Shown piece after piece: positions 35,941-46,944 of a stretch of 64,000 nt of DNA. The stretch spans positions 7,234,001-7,298,000 of the forward strand of contig JAGTYA010000026.1 of NCBI GenBank assembly GCA_024291935.2, in the 5' to 3' direction. Below the pieces are notes generated by a model. The model searched no databases. It was not told where the DNA came from and saw only the letters and a list, made by a program, of their open reading frames with translations. This stretch comes from Okapia johnstoni (lineage: Eukaryota; Chordata; Mammalia; Artiodactyla; Giraffidae). The first letter of the stretch is position 1. Every line of letters starts with the position of its first letter. The translations under genes were made by a program, and so were the position numbers.

Positions 35941-37316
35941 CACTGTTTGGAATAGCAGAAGTGTGGAAACGTGCCAGTCAATAAGAAAAAAAGAGTACAC
36001 CCATACAGAGGAGTACTATACAGCTGTCAAAAGTAATGTGCAGATGGGAAACCATGTGATTTGTCTACACCAACTCTCTAACACCATCTAGGTACCTACA
36101 ATGCAATTCTGATAGTAATTCCCAGAATTAGCACAGACCCCATGAATCTCAGTTCCACAAGAGGCCAGCCACAAATGGAATCCCCAGGTGACCCATACTC
36201 CTGTCTGGCTGACTACAAATTTGGGGATGCCCATAACCCCCCTCCTCAGGACTGATAATTCAGTAGAAGACTCAGAACTCAGGAAATACTTTACTCAGGA
36301 AATGCTTTATTTACTGTTACTGGTTTATTATAAAGGATACAATTGAGGAACAGCCAAATAGAGATATGGGGAGGGAGGGAGCCACCCTCCCTCAGAGCTC
36401 CAAATCTCCAGTGCCTTGCCCTTCCTGGAGCAGCTGGGGAAGTGGAAAGTTCCCACCCTCTAGATCATTTTTTTTGGCAACAGCCACCATCCTGAATAAT
36501 CTCATTAGCATAAACTCTGGTGTGATCCATAGGAGCTCATTATGAATAACAAAAGACATTCCTATAACTCTGGAAATTCCAAGGGTATTAGGCGCTCTGT
36601 GCCAGGAACCAGGGACAAAGACCAAATCTGTATATTTTTATTATACCACATTTGGTTACATACATTTAGATTCTTTCTCTGAATGGACATTAATGATCAC
36701 TTCCATTGTTTCCAGGAAGGGGCACCAGGTGGCTGGTAGTCAGGGGCAGGAGGTGACTCTTGGTTCAAAATTCAAAACATACATGTGAATATATTACCTA
36801 TTTGAAAAACTCTTAAAAATACTTTACAGTCCTTGTCTTGGCTTCTAATGTCTGCAGCCTCCAGGCTTCACCCCCATGCTTCTTGGGAGCCACTCAGGGA
36901 GGAGGGAGGGGAATTATGTTTAGATTCCTCTGCCACCTGACCCCTTAGACATCTCTGTCTTCTTTCTGTTCCAGATACACTCCCCTTTAACCTTTCTCTG
37001 GGCAGCAATTCCCTCTACTGATAACACCCACATCTGAGCTCCCTTCTTGAGATCTAGTTCTAAACCCGTCTAGTGTTATCTCATCCAAATCTCAAACCGT
37101 ATCCTTTTTAGTGTAATACTCATTTTACAGATGGGGCAGTAGAGATTAAACAAATCTGTTGTGCTAAAGTCATACAGAAACCTGGATTTCGAACTCAAGC
37201 TGTTTGGCACCAAAGACCAAGTCTTAATCACTACTCTAGATGGTCTTTCCAAAAATCCTGTTCCTCACCACCACCACCCAAGCATGGGCAAACTTGACAT
37301 AGTTCATCACATTATA
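35941..37316. other. Intergenic, mostly unassigned; possible old LTR at about 36110-36660
   Basis: GGTTTATTATAAAGGATACAA (about 36321) recalls the end region of some ancient mammalian LTRs, but I cannot name the family. The rest shows no gene. Confidence 0.35.
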
Positions 37317-37490
37317 TGGGCTTCTCTGGTGGCTCAGTCAGTAAATCCACCTGCAATGCAGGAGACCCGAGTTCAATCTCTGGGTTGGGAAGATCCCCTG
37401 GAGAAGGAAATGGCCACCCACTCCAGTATTCTTGACTGGGAAATCTCATGGACAGAGGAGCCTGGTGGGCTACAGTCTATGGAGTCACAA
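37317..37490 (+). repeat. Bov-tA SINE
   Basis: GGGCTTCTCTGGTGGCTCAGTC head, CTGCAATGCAGGAGACCCGAG, tail truncated after GGGCTACAGTCTATGGAGTC. Confidence 0.88.
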
Positions 37491-37874
37491 GAGGCAAATG
37501 CACAAGGCTCATTCTGAAAAAGACCTCACCCTGCAGGCATTTCTAGACTGACTATAGGGCCGTTTTCCTTTGGAGCTCTTTTTGGCCCAATAGGTCCCAG
37601 GCCCTCTTCTAAGGACTGCATATAGCTCATCTCATTCAGTTCCGTGGGCTCTATGTGGGTCTCAGCCTCCACTAAGATGTTAAAGAGGAGAAACAGTGGA
37701 ATGACTGGTCACCAGTGGGAAGGGAGAGCTATTACAGGGCCTGTGCTCAGGGGTCTCAACCACTGGTACCTAAATCTGGCAGATCCCCCCTCCCCAAAAC
37801 TCCCTCCCTACCCCCACCCTGGGTGAAGGACCCAGACCAGGGCCTAAGCACAGCCGGTGTCCTGTGGGCATGAA

Positions 37875-37880
37875 TTTATT
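37875..37880 (-). terminator. SPDYC: SPDYC polyadenylation signal AATAAA
   Basis: The minus strand reads CTAATAAATTCATG, 173 nt after the SPDYC stop codon. Cleavage is expected near 37855-37865. Confidence 0.8.
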
Positions 37881-38052
37881 AGAGGAGTCAGGTCAGCGTG
37901 GGTACAAGTTGCAGGTTGGGAGGAAGGGGCAGGAGGCATGGGCAGCCCTTCCAGCCTGAGGCCAAGAAGACAGGAGGCTGGAGGGGCCACAGTCAGTAGA
38001 GCATTGGGCCAGCAGGCAAGCAGACAGGCTGTTGTTCTTCACCCTGCGAGTG

Positions 38053-38087
38053 TCAGTGCCGAGGGTACAGCAGCAGCTTAGAGAAGA
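38053..38087 (-). CDS. SPDYC: SPDYC last coding exon
   Basis: Acceptor CCCAG, then (I)FSKLLLYPRH and TGA at 38055-38053. Confidence 0.85.
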
Positions 38088-39752
38088 CTGGGGGAGGAAG
38101 GACAGAGAGCTGCTCAGAGGAAGCCTGCCAAGCTCACACAGCAAGGGGGTGCAGAGCTGGACACATGCCCAAGACTGCTGGACCCCAGGCACCATACCCC
38201 TCCTTCCCATTCTGTTGGGCTCCACACCTGCCTCCCAGCTCCTCCTGGCTCCCCCCCAGCTTCTGTTCCCTACTCACTGTGGAGGATGTAGGTGCCTGGC
38301 TCCAGTGGCAACTGGGTGGGCAGGACAATGAGGAAGCCCCCACTCCAGGGCCAAGCTTGGGATGAAGGGCGGTGCCGCTCAGCATTGTGGGAAAGGCACT
38401 TGGATAAGACGGGCAAGGGGCGGGGGTGGTGGCAGCAGAGGCTGCAGTGAAGGGGCAAGGCACAGAGAGGGCAGTGGGGTGGCGAGAGGCCGGGACCCCG
38501 GGGGAGTGGGATCTGGGCCTTTGGGTAGCTCCTTTGAGCTCTTCCATGGTGGGGGTGCCGCTCCCGAGCCCAGGCCCAGTGGGTCGGCTCCTTGGCCATG
38601 ACCTGCATGAGAAGAGTGGATGGTAAGTGGGAGGTGGGAGTTCCAGCTTGTTTCCCCCAGCCTGGGATGCTCATGGGGACGGGTCTCACCTCCTCGCAGC
38701 TCTGGCGTCTCACAACAGCCCTGAAGCCCATCCGTGCCCACAGCTTGTCCCTCTGATGCAGGAAGCCTGACACTTGATGATGCCAATCTTGGCCCAGGGC
38801 CCAGAGAAAAATCACGCTTTTGGGGTCCTCCAGGTCTTCCTCCATGTCATTCGCAAGGTACCTGGCCACAGAGGTGGGGGACAGGGAGAACAGAGGCTGT
38901 AAGCATATGCCCTGCCCCCACCCTGTGACTCCAAGTGGGCATCCCCACCAGGCACCTGGGCGGGTCACTCACAGTGCCAGGAACAGATTGCTGTGGGTGT
39001 ACTCGCTGAGCTGCAGGTTGGCACGCCGGAAGTAGACCAGTACCATGGCCAGGAGATACTGCAGACACAGAAATGGGGAGAGTTAGAGCGAGGCACTGCG
39101 GACAGGGGAGGGGGCTGTGCCAGGCCCATCAAGCAGGTTCTGGGCGGGGAGCAGGCCTAGAAAATCCAGGGTAAAATGGTGTGGGGGGGACCTGCAAAAA
39201 CAAGGGCTTAAAATGGAGGTGCTCCCTCCACCAGGGGACCCAATGCATTAGCAGCACTCAGGTCCCACTAATTCAACCTTCCCCAAGTGACCCTGGACTC
39301 TCCCCCCACTCTCACCTTGTCTGAAATCTGGAAACAGGGATCTTTGGAGAGGAAATCCTGGAGGAAACTGTTCTCTGGGGGAGAGAGAGGAGAAATGGCA
39401 GACTGCGGTTACCACCCTCACCCCATGACATGAGAGCAGCATTCTAAGCTCCAAAGCCCGAGCCCCCAATGAACCCCCCCTCCACCTGCCAAACCGGAGT
39501 CACCTGAGAAGGGACAGGATGGAGACATGGGCAGGCTGAGATCCCACCTCTCACATCAGTTCATGCTTGATCCTCACAGTCCCCCTGTGCCAGCCCCCAA
39601 GTGTACTCACCCAGAAGGTGGAAGAAAGCCTGGAGCTCCTGGTGTTGGCGGAGATGGGAAGACTCATCGCCCTCACCTTGAGGGCTCCAGACCCTCAGCT
39701 TCACCTGGGTGTCAGCTCCAGGGACTGTGGCCGGATCTTGGGCATCGCTCAT
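38053..39752 (-). CDS. SPDYC: SPDYC, Speedy/RINGO cell-cycle regulator C, complete spliced CDS
   Basis: Speedy/RINGO proteins bind CDK1/CDK2 and activate them without cyclin or T-loop phosphorylation. Six coding exons (142+59+86+172+325+35 nt) join in frame to 819 nt, 272 aa plus stop. The protein starts MSDAQDPATVPGADTQVKLR; the RINGO core runs from about residue 37 (HQELQAFFHLL) through SKDPCFQISDKYLLAMVLVY, YTHSNLFLALYLANDMEED and LHQRDKLWARMGFRAVV to about residue 183. The Pro- and His-rich C-terminal part is poorly conserved in the family. The position just upstream of CAPN1 on the same strand agrees with human SPDYC. All introns are GT-AG and no disabling lesion is seen. Other Speedy family members are less likely given synteny. 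Confidence 0.93.
38278..38602 (-). CDS. SPDYC: SPDYC coding exon 5
   Basis: 325 nt encoding VMAKEPTHWAWARERHPHHG through LEPGTYILH; end of the RINGO core and the variable tail. Acceptor TGCAG, donor GTGAGT. Confidence 0.92.
38690..38861 (-). CDS. SPDYC: SPDYC coding exon 4
   Basis: 172 nt encoding (L)YLANDMEEDLEDPKSVIFLW through RRQSCEE, the most conserved part of the RINGO core. Acceptor GCCAG, donor GTGAGA. Confidence 0.95.
38973..39058 (-). CDS. SPDYC: SPDYC coding exon 3
   Basis: 86 nt encoding YLLAMVLVYFRRANLQLSEY THSNLFLA(L). Acceptor TGCAG, donor GTGAGT. Confidence 0.95.
39316..39374 (-). CDS. SPDYC: SPDYC coding exon 2
   Basis: 59 nt encoding (E)NSFLQDFLSKDPCFQISDK. Acceptor CCCAG, donor GTGAGA. 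Confidence 0.93.
39611..39752 (-). CDS. SPDYC: SPDYC coding exon 1
   Basis: ATG at 39752-39750; 47 codons plus one base, MSDAQDPATV to FFHLL. Donor GTGAGT. An acceptor-like CCCCCCAAG lies just upstream of the ATG after a C-rich tract, so the exon may start at 39754. Confidence 0.9.
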
Positions 39753-40505
39753 CTCTTGGGGGGTTGGGGGTGGGTGGGGTGGGGTGGGACAGGGTGATCT
39801 GTAAAGAAAGCAGCCCTAGGACTTAGCATCTACCCCATTAGCCCCGCACAGGTCAAGGGGATCAGTGTGGCTGACCTGACAGACGACCTCCAGAAAGTGG
39901 AAGGATGGGCACGGAGAAACAGGGTTGGGGGTGATGGTGAGGAGACAAGAAAAGCAGCAGAATTCCTGGGGGCTACACCACCCTCACCCCTCCTCCTGGC
40001 GCCCCAGGCCAGGCCAGAGGGTAACAACAGCAACGAGGAGCGCCTCTGAGGGTTTCCTAAGTACCTGGAGCTGTGTTAAACTCTAACTTATCTCGTCCCG
40101 GTAAGCAGACCCGTTTTGCAAACACGGAAACTGAAGCATGGAGGTCTCACCGCCACTTCGCCGGTGGAGCCTGTCTGACCCCGAAGCCAGAGACTCGCGG
40201 CGCCTCTTGCCACCCAATTCACAACCGCCCCCTCACCCTTCATCAAGCAGCCCTGAAAGAACCAGCAGCCCATTACTTCACAGAGGGAAAGCTGAAGCCC
40301 AGAGACAGAAACGTTATTAGACAAAAATACTGGGGTTTAGGGCGAGTTTTGAGGTGGAGCCACTGCAAACATTTGGAGCTACAAAGAGAGAGACTCCCAA
40401 CTACGAGGCTCGGGGGAGGGTCCTCATCAACACGGCTTGGTCAACCTAGGGGCCTCCACCTAGGTTCCACAGGTAAGCCCAGCCTCCTCCTTCCAGAAGA
40501 CTTAC

Positions 40506-40530
40506 CTGAGCTCAGGAGTTAACCTACAGC
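40506..40530 (-). other. SPDYC: Predicted short non-coding first exon of SPDYC
   Basis: A perfect donor CAG|GTAAGT ends at 40506, and the TATA box places the start site near 40530, giving a first exon of only about 25 nt. It would splice to about 39754. Inferred from sequence signals alone. Confidence 0.5.
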
Positions 40531-40554
40531 GTAACTCCAAGCCTGGCCAATGCG

Positions 40555-40600
40555 TTTATATAGCCCCAGAGCTGCCCCGCCCTAGAAGCCCTCCACCAAT
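40555..40600 (-). promoter_or_regulatory. SPDYC: SPDYC core promoter: TATA box and inverted CCAAT box
   Basis: The minus strand has TATATAAA at 40562-40555 and ATTGG at 40600-40596 (an inverted CCAAT box) about 35 bp upstream. Spacing fits a start near 40530. A TATA promoter outside any CpG island suggests restricted expression, unlike neighbouring CAPN1. Confidence 0.65.
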
Positions 40601-41570
40601 CAGGCCCCTTCCTGGGAAAGGGTGTGGCTTCGCGTCATCACTACTCACCTCTACTTGGAGTTAACCCACTCAGTCTCCACCACGCACCTCCCTGCTGCAG
40701 TTCTCCAGGATAAAGACTTCTCTCAAGTTTCATCACCTACAAGACGGGTGAGGGCAGGCCAGCGGGACTCCACCACCAGAAAGGCAGCAGGAGCCCCTCT
40801 CCGCTCTTTACAAATGCAGAGCCAAGGTGCAGGACCTAGAATGCTACCGACCTGGGTTGCGGTGCGTGGTTGATGAGTAAATTATAAATATTCAGTGATT
40901 GTGCCTTGCTGGGGAAGGGTCGCGGGTTGCGTCTGTGTTTATTTCGCATACAAGGATCCCCAAACCTGGGAACCAGAGAGGAGACTGTCTTGGAGTGAGA
41001 ATTCCTTGGGCCCACATCCCCATTCCAAAGTCCTTTAGGGATATGAGAGCCACGGCAGCGGCTCCAAAGTGGAGGAGGAAGGCTTTGCCCAAGACCACCT
41101 AGCTCAACCCCTCCACACTGCGCCCCCCCCCGCCCCCCACCAAGCAGACCTTAAGCCTTTCCATCTTCACTGACCCAGTTTCTCTCTACTCTTGAGTTTT
41201 ATAGGACAGTCAGCACCTACATGTGACAGGTGACTTCTCCCTACTTTTTTTCCTGTAATAAAATACACATAACTTAACTTGAACAATATGTACTGCCTTA
41301 ACATCCTTTAAGTTCACATTTTTAAGTACTCACGAAACAATAGATCCCCATTTCAAAACTCTCAACTGAGGACTTGGGGGATAAGAAGGAAGAGGATATT
41401 AAACTCGAAGTCATTGAACAGGAAAGCAGTGAGATTCACTTCAAAGTGAAAATGGTGACACATCTCAAGAAACTCAAAGAATCATAATGGGTTCCCAGGA
41501 ATTCAGTCAGGTTTCTCTTTGAAGGTCAGAGAATTGCTGATAATCACATTTCAAAAGAACTGGGAGGGGC
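40601..41570. other. Upstream of SPDYC, no gene seen; old L1-like tail
   Basis: 40601-41160 has no recognisable feature except a C-run at about 41123-41140. 41245-41350 (AATAAAATACACATAACTTAAC) resembles an old L1 3' UTR. Confidence 0.5.
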
Positions 41571-41925
41571 TTCCCTGGTGGCTCGGTGGTGAAGAATCCA
41601 CCTCAATGTAGGGGACACGAGTTTGATCCCTGATCTGGGCAGATCCCACATGCTGCACAGCAACTAAGCCCAGGCGCCGCGACTATTGAGCGTGTACTCT
41701 AGAGCCCTCAAGCCACAACTACTGAGCCCACGTGCTGGAGCTGCTGAAGCCTGCTCACTCTAGAGCCCATGTTCTGTTCCTAGCAAGAAAAGCCACCGAA
41801 ATGAGAAGCCCTCCGACCGCAACTAGAGAGTAACTCCCGCTCTCTGCAACTAGAGGAAAACCTTCGCAGCAATGAAGACCCAGCACAGCCAAAAAGAAAA
41901 TAAATTAATTAATTAAATTTTAAAA
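41571..41925 (+). repeat. CHR-like SINE, long form
   Basis: GGCTTCCCTGGTGGCTCGGTGG head to an AATAAATTAATTAATTAAAT tail, with the extended CAACTACTGAGCCCA middle. Confidence 0.85.
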
Positions 41926-42220
41926 AAAGAACTAGGAATGGAAGAAGATGTGATTGAAGTTTATCAGGAACAAACAGGGAGTCATTGTAGTTTGGATACT
42001 CTTTTTTTTTTCTCCTTTTCCATTAATCCTTTTTTTATTTTTAAAAATAATTCTTTTGTTACGTGGTGGTCAAAACAGAACTGAAAACTGGCACCCCATC
42101 TCTTTAAAACCCCATCTCTTTATGATTCTTGTAATTTGAATTCTAGTTCCCATTATTCATTGTTTTCATTGTGCGGATTTGGGGTGATCAAAGCTCAGTG
42201 TCCCCCCCCCCCACCCCTGG

Positions 42221-42405
42221 ACTTCCCTTATGGTCCAGTGGCTAAGACTCTGCATTCCCAATGCAGGGGACCCAGGTTCGATTCCTGGTCTGGGAACTGG
42301 ATCCCACATGCTGCAACTAAAAATCTTGCAAGCCATAATGAAAATCGAAGATCCCACATGCCACATCTAAGATCTGTCTGGTTCAGCCAAATAAAAGAAT
42401 ACTTT
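42221..42405 (+). repeat. CHR-like SINE
   Basis: GACTTCCCTTATGGTCCAGTGG, GGTTCGATTCCTGGTCTGGG, GTTCAGCCAAATAAAAG. Confidence 0.9.
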
Positions 42406-42915
42406 TTAAAAATCTGGTGTCTACAGACTTTAGAAAATGAACTTATGGTTGCCAGGGGGACAGGATAGTTAGGGAGTTTGGGATGGCCATGTACACACTG
42501 CTATATTTAAAATGGATAACCAACAAGGATTGTACTATTGTATAGCACATGGAACTCTGCTCAGTGTTATGTAGCAGCCTGGATACGAGGGTATTTGGGG
42601 GAGAATAGATACAGGTATGCATGCATGCCTGCTAAATCACTTCAGTTGTGTCTTTTTGCAACCCCATGGGCCCCGCCAGGCTCCGTCCATAGGATTCTCC
42701 AGGCAAGAATACTGGAGTGGGTTGCCATGCCCTCCTCCAGGGGATCTTCCTGACCCAGGGATCGACCCCGTGTCTCCTGCAGAAGGATTCTTTACCACTG
42801 AGCCACCAGGGAAGCCCTGGATACATGTATATGTATGGCTGAGTCCCTTCTCTATTCCCCTGAAACTATCACAGCATTGTTAATCAGCTATACCCCAATG
42901 TAAGATAAAAAGTTC
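42406..42915 (+). mobile_element. L1 3' UTR fragment split by Bov-tA
   Basis: GAAAATGAACTTATGGTTGCC and the CTGCTATATTTAAAATGGATAACC region continue after the SINE with TATACCCCAATGTAAGATAAA. Confidence 0.8.
42626..42820 (-). repeat. Bov-tA SINE, nested in L1
   Basis: CTGCTAAATCACTTCAGTTGTG to TTACCACTGAGCCACCAGGGAAGCCC. Confidence 0.9.
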
Positions 42916-43127
42916 CAAAAGAAAAATTTGGTGCCTAGTTCTATAAATTTTATCACATGCTTATTGGTGTAACTAGCACCTCAATCAGAATACAGAACTG
43001 TTCCATCACCCCAAAGGAGCTCCCCTAGGGTTATCTCTTGAGGGTCACACCCTCTTCCCCACCCTTGCCCCTAGCAACCATTAATCTCTTCTCCTCTATA
43101 ATTTTGTTTTATGTAATTTTAATTAAT

Positions 43128-43412
43128 TAATTAATTTTATTTTTGGCTGCACTGGGCCTTCATTGCTGTGTGGGCTTTTCTCTGGTTCCAAGGAGCAGGC
43201 TTCTCACTGCAGTTGCATTCTCATTCTTCTCATTCTTGTTGCAGTGCATGGGGCTCCAGGGTTCTCAGGCTCCAGAGCTAGGGCTCAGTAGTTGTGGTGC
43301 ATGGGCTTAGTTGTTCTGAGGCACATGGGGTCTTCCCAGATCAAGGATTAAAACTGTATCTCCTGCGTTGGCAGTCAGATTTTTCACCACTGCACCCTCA
43401 GGGAAGCTCCAA
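43128..43412 (-). repeat. CHR-like SINE, long form
   Basis: TTAATTTTATTTTTGGCTGCAC ... TTTTTCACCACTGCACCCTCAGGGAAGC, reverse orientation. Confidence 0.82.
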
Positions 43413-43420
43413 TTTTGCTT

Positions 43421-43421
<1 letters not shown>

Positions 43422-43452
<31 letters not shown>
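43422..43452 (+). repeat. Compound (TA)n(CA)n microsatellite
   Basis: About nine TA units followed by five CA units, between two SINEs. Confidence 0.9.
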
Positions 43453-43454
43453 TT

Positions 43455-43564
43455 TTTTTTTTGCCACACCACACTCATTTTAGTTCCCTGACTAGGGTTC
43501 GAATCCACGCCCCCTGCAGTGGAAATGCAGAATCTTAATCACTGGACCTCCAGGGAAGTCCCTA
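43455..43564 (-). repeat. CHR-like SINE
   Basis: TTTTTTGCCACACC...CTGACTAGGGTTCGAATCCAC... TCACTGGACCTCCAGGGAAGTCC. Confidence 0.88.
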
Positions 43565-43704
43565 TAATAGTATATAAATGGAATTAATACAATATATGGC
43601 CTTTTAAAACTGGCTTTTTCACTCAACATAATACCATTGCGATCCACCCAGGTTGCTGCATGTATCAATTGCTCATTCCTTTTCATTGCAGTGTCCCTGC
43701 CCCC

Positions 43705-44090
43705 CATCTACCTGAGAATGTCATGTTATTTGCAAACAGAGTCTTTGCAGATATAGCTAAGAGGTCATACTCAACTCCGTTGGGCTGGGTCCTAATCCAG
43801 TGCGACTGCTGGGCTTGCAAGCAGAAGAGAGACAGAGAGAACACCAGGTGAAGACAGACACAGGGACACAGGGAAAACAGCCATGTGAAGATGGTGGCAG
43901 AGACTGGAGGATGAAACGGCAAGCCAGGGAACCAAGGGTTGCGGGCTCCACCAGAAGCTAAGACAGAAAGCATGGCCCCTGCTGACACCTTGATTTTGGA
44001 CTTCAGGCCTCTAGAACTGTGAGGGATAATGACAGGTTTCTGTTGCTTTAACCCCCCGGTTTGTGGTTATATGGCAGCCCTGGGACACTT
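43705..44090 (+). mobile_element. MLT1-type LTR (ERVL-MaLR), solo, ancient
   Basis: Contains MLT1 wording: GAGTCTTTGCAGATATAGCTAAG, TGGGTCCTAATCCAGTGCGAC, TTTGGACTTCAGGCCTCTAGAACTG and GTTTCTGTTGCTTTAA. No internal retroviral genes accompany it; a decayed endogenous LTR. Confidence 0.85.
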
Positions 44091-44186
44091 GGACATTTTC
44101 CATCTGTGCACCTGTTTTGGTTAAGGGTCTGTTCGCGTTTGTTAATTGAATTGTTTGTTTTCTTCCTGTTGAGTTTAGAGAGGTTA

Positions 44187-44310
44187 TTTTTTTTTTTTTA
44201 CTTTTTGGCCACACCACATGCAGGATCTTAGTTCCCTGACCAGGGATGAAACCCATGCCCCTGGAGTAGAAGTGTAGAGTCTTAACCACTGGATCACCAG
44301 GGAAGTCCCT
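44187..44310 (-). repeat. CHR-like SINE
   Basis: TTTTTTTTTTTACTTTTTGGCC ... TCTTAACCACTGGATCACCAGGGAAGTCCC. Confidence 0.88.
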
Positions 44311-44649
44311 AGAGAGTTTGTTATACAGATCTTCCTTGACTGCTGAAGGGGTTGTGTCCCAATAAACCCACTGTAAGTTGAAAAGATCTTAAGTTGGAAA
44401 ATACATTTAAATATACTTTACATACTGAACACCATACCTTAGAATACTTACGTTAGCCTATAGTTGGGCAAAATCATCTAACACAAAGCCTACTTTATAA
44501 TAAAGTGTTGAATATAAAATGTATCTATTAAATACTGTACTGAAAGTGAAAAGTAGAATGGCACAGAATGGTTGGAAATGTGTTGGTTGTTTACCCTTGG
44601 GATCATATGGCTGGCTGGGAGCTGTGATTGCCACTGCCCACCATCAGAA
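44311..44649. repeat. A/T-rich sequence, unassigned
   Basis: No gene. The sequence from 44330 (CTTGACTGCTGAAGGGGTTGTG) and its resumption after 44870 look like one older element split by the SINE at 44650, but I cannot name it. Confidence 0.4.
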
Positions 44650-44850
44650 GAGTGTGTGCTCAATCCCTCAGTTGCATCGGGCTCTTTGTGATCCCACGGA
44701 CCATAACCTGGCAGACTCCTCTGTCCATGGTATTTCCCAGGCAAGAATTCTGGAGTGGGTTGTCATTTCCTTCTGTAGGAGATATTTCTGATCCAGGGAT
44801 CAACCCCTAGTCCCTTGCATTGGCATGCAGGTTCTTTACCACTCAGCCAC
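44650..44850 (-). repeat. Bov-tA SINE
   Basis: AGTGTGTGCTCAATCCCTCAG to TTTACCACTCAGCCACC, reverse orientation. Confidence 0.88.
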
Positions 44851-44994
44851 CTCTTGTACTGCTTATTGCTAGCCCAGGAAAAGATCAAAGTTCAAAATCA
44901 GAAGTACGGTTCCCACTGAACGTGGATCGATTTCACACTATCATAGAGTCAAAAAAAAAAATCTTAAATTGAGCCATTCTAAGTCAGGGACCAT

Positions 44995-45165
44995 CTGCCT
45001 ATTCTAAATATAAGCCTTTGTCCCGCAGACAATTTGCAAATATTTTCTCCCAAACAATAGCTCATTCTTTCATTTTCTTAAGACAGCAACTCTTTAGTCT
45101 TGACGATGTGCAATTATCAAATTTATTGTTGGTATGAATTGTGGGAAGGATTTCAAAGTCAGGAT
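44995..45165 (-). repeat. L1 fragment, minus orientation
   Basis: TTTGCAAATATTTTCTCCCAAAC...TTTAGTCTTGACGATGTGCAATTATC is reversed L1 3' wording. Confidence 0.65.
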
Positions 45166-45799
45166 TCTCCCGTCCCCTAAGCCCTCAAGAAGTCCCAGGG
45201 AGTTGACCAGAGAGAAGAGAGAGGCAGCTCAGGGCTGGCCGCTGTAGAAGGAGCCAGAAGCTTGGGGCTTCCGAGCTGCCCCAGCCAGATGTATAGGAGG
45301 CACGGTAGGGCAGAGAGGCCTGCGGCTGGGCAGGGGATAGGTAATGGAGGAGACTGGGGGTGGGGGTGGGGGGTGGGGGGTGAGCCCTGAGTGGGCATGG
45401 CCAGAGAGCTGCCATGGATCATGGATCCAGGAGGCAGAGGGTAGCCCCCTTCCAGGCCTGGCTCTGGCGCCCCTTTGCACATAGTCTCTGATTTGCTTTC
45501 TGAATTGCCTCATTTATTCCACTGGCATTAAATCCCTCCACAAGTTCCAAATTCTCCAAGCCCTGATGCTCCCTCCAAGTCCACACCTGTGCCTCAAGGT
45601 GCCCCTTGGACATCACATATTTTCTCCAGGCATCTAATTATCTGCTCCCATGAACCTGTTCTTTCCTCAGTTTCCCCATCTACTTACCAATAGTTGCTCA
45701 AAAATACCAACCCAAAACTGAGAATCATTACATTTGTTATAGTCCAGCACAGCAGCCAGACAGTAAGGAGCGCAGATCAGAAATAACTAACTGGCTTTG
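45166..45799. other. Non-repetitive island with G-rich tract
   Basis: No recognised exon or repeat. On the minus strand a 65-codon open stretch (45616-45419) has no recognisable homology. A four-tract G-run lies at 45356-45380. Confidence 0.45.
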
Positions 45800-46215
45800 G
45801 ACTTCCCTAGTGGTCCAGTGGTTGAAAGTCTGCCTGCCAATGCAGGGGTCAATCCCTGGTCCAGGAAGATTGCACATGCCGTGGGGTAAGTGAGTCCATG
45901 CACTTCAGCTACTGAGCCTGTGCTCTAAAACCTTCAAGCTGCAACTACTGAGCCCAGGAGCTGCAACTACTGAAGCCCAGATGCCCTAGAGCCCTTGCAG
46001 CACAACAAGAGAAGTCAATACAATGAGGAGAAGCCAGCACACTGCAACTAGAGAAAGCTCACACACAGCAACAAAGACCCAGCACAGCCAAAACAATAAT
46101 AATAATAAAATTTAAAGACTCTGCACTTTTACTGCCAAGAGCCTGGGTTTGATCCCTGATCAGGGAACTAAGATCCCACAAGCCACATGAGGTGGCCAAA
46201 AAACAAAAAGAAAGA
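45800..46215 (+). repeat. CHR-like SINE plus second partial copy
   Basis: 45800-46110 is a long-form copy (GGACTTCCCTAGTGGTCCAGTGG ... AACAATAATAATAATAAAAT). 46113-46215 repeats the middle and tail (TTTGATCCCTGATCAGGGAAC). Confidence 0.85.
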
Positions 46216-46469
46216 AAGAAATAACTGGGTTGATGAATTTTCACAACACTCCCGTGGAGCCAGCAGCCAAAAGAGGCAGGACCACAGCACAGTGCCCCCT
46301 CACGGTCCCTCCCAGGCTCTAGTCCGCCCCCAGCCCTCAAGGTTGCTTCCTCTCCTGGACTCTCTCATCACAGTTAGTTTGACCTGTTTTAAAACTTGAT
46401 GTAAATAGAAGCACACAGGAGTTCTGCTTTTGGGGGAGATTCTGTCAGACTACTTTTTCCTTCCCCTCA

Positions 46470-46675
46470 CTGGGCTTCCCTGGTGGTTCAGATGGTAAGA
46501 AATCTGCCTGCAATGCAGGAGACCCAGGTTCAATCCCTGGGTCAGGAAGATCCCCTGGAGAAGGGAATGGTTACCCACTCCAGTATTCTTGCCTGGAGAA
46601 TCCCATGAACAGAGGAGCCTGGCAGGCTACAGTCCATGGGGTCGCAAAGAGTGGGACACAACTGAGCGACTAACA
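46470..46675 (+). repeat. Bov-tA SINE
   Basis: GGGCTTCCCTGGTGGTTCAG to GTCGCAAAGAGTGGGACACAAC. Confidence 0.92.
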
Positions 46676-46679
46676 TTCC

Positions 46680-46944
46680 CTGGGTACTGTTCTCTTAGAT
46701 GAGTATTTGGAGTATTACTACCCTCTTTCTTGCCCCCAACATCCAATTTATCACCGAATCTTATGGATTCTAGCTCATAAATCTCTCCCTAACCCATGCC
46801 CACCTCTCCCCACTACCACCTCCTCCCTGGCCAAAGCAGGCATCTCTCCTGCCTGGACTATCTCAACCCTCCCCAAATGGTCTCCTGACCTCCTGTGCCC
46901 CCCGGCTCTTTCTAGAGCTGGAATGATCTTTTAAAAATAGTCCT
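46680..46944. repeat. Ancient repeat-like sequence, family uncertain
   Basis: CATCTCTCCTGCCTGGACTATC and the flanking text resemble an ancient LINE/MIR-class remnant; weak. Confidence 0.35.

Larger units (their letters stand above)
42916..43690. repeat. Old L1 3' sequence interrupted by SINEs
   Basis: 42950-43125 (CCCCTAGCAACCATTAATCTC) and 43565-43690 (TTTTTCACTCAACATAATACC) read as one old L1-like 3' region separated by two SINE insertions and a microsatellite. Confidence 0.6.

Noticed and set aside
43705..44090. Possible provirus because of LTR-like sequence
   Set aside because: Only a decayed solo MLT1-type LTR; no gag, pol or env sequence nearby.
45419..45616. 65-codon minus-strand open frame (ENLELVEGFNASGINEAIQK)
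   Set aside because: No recognised homology, no splice sites or second exon found; too short to support as a gene.
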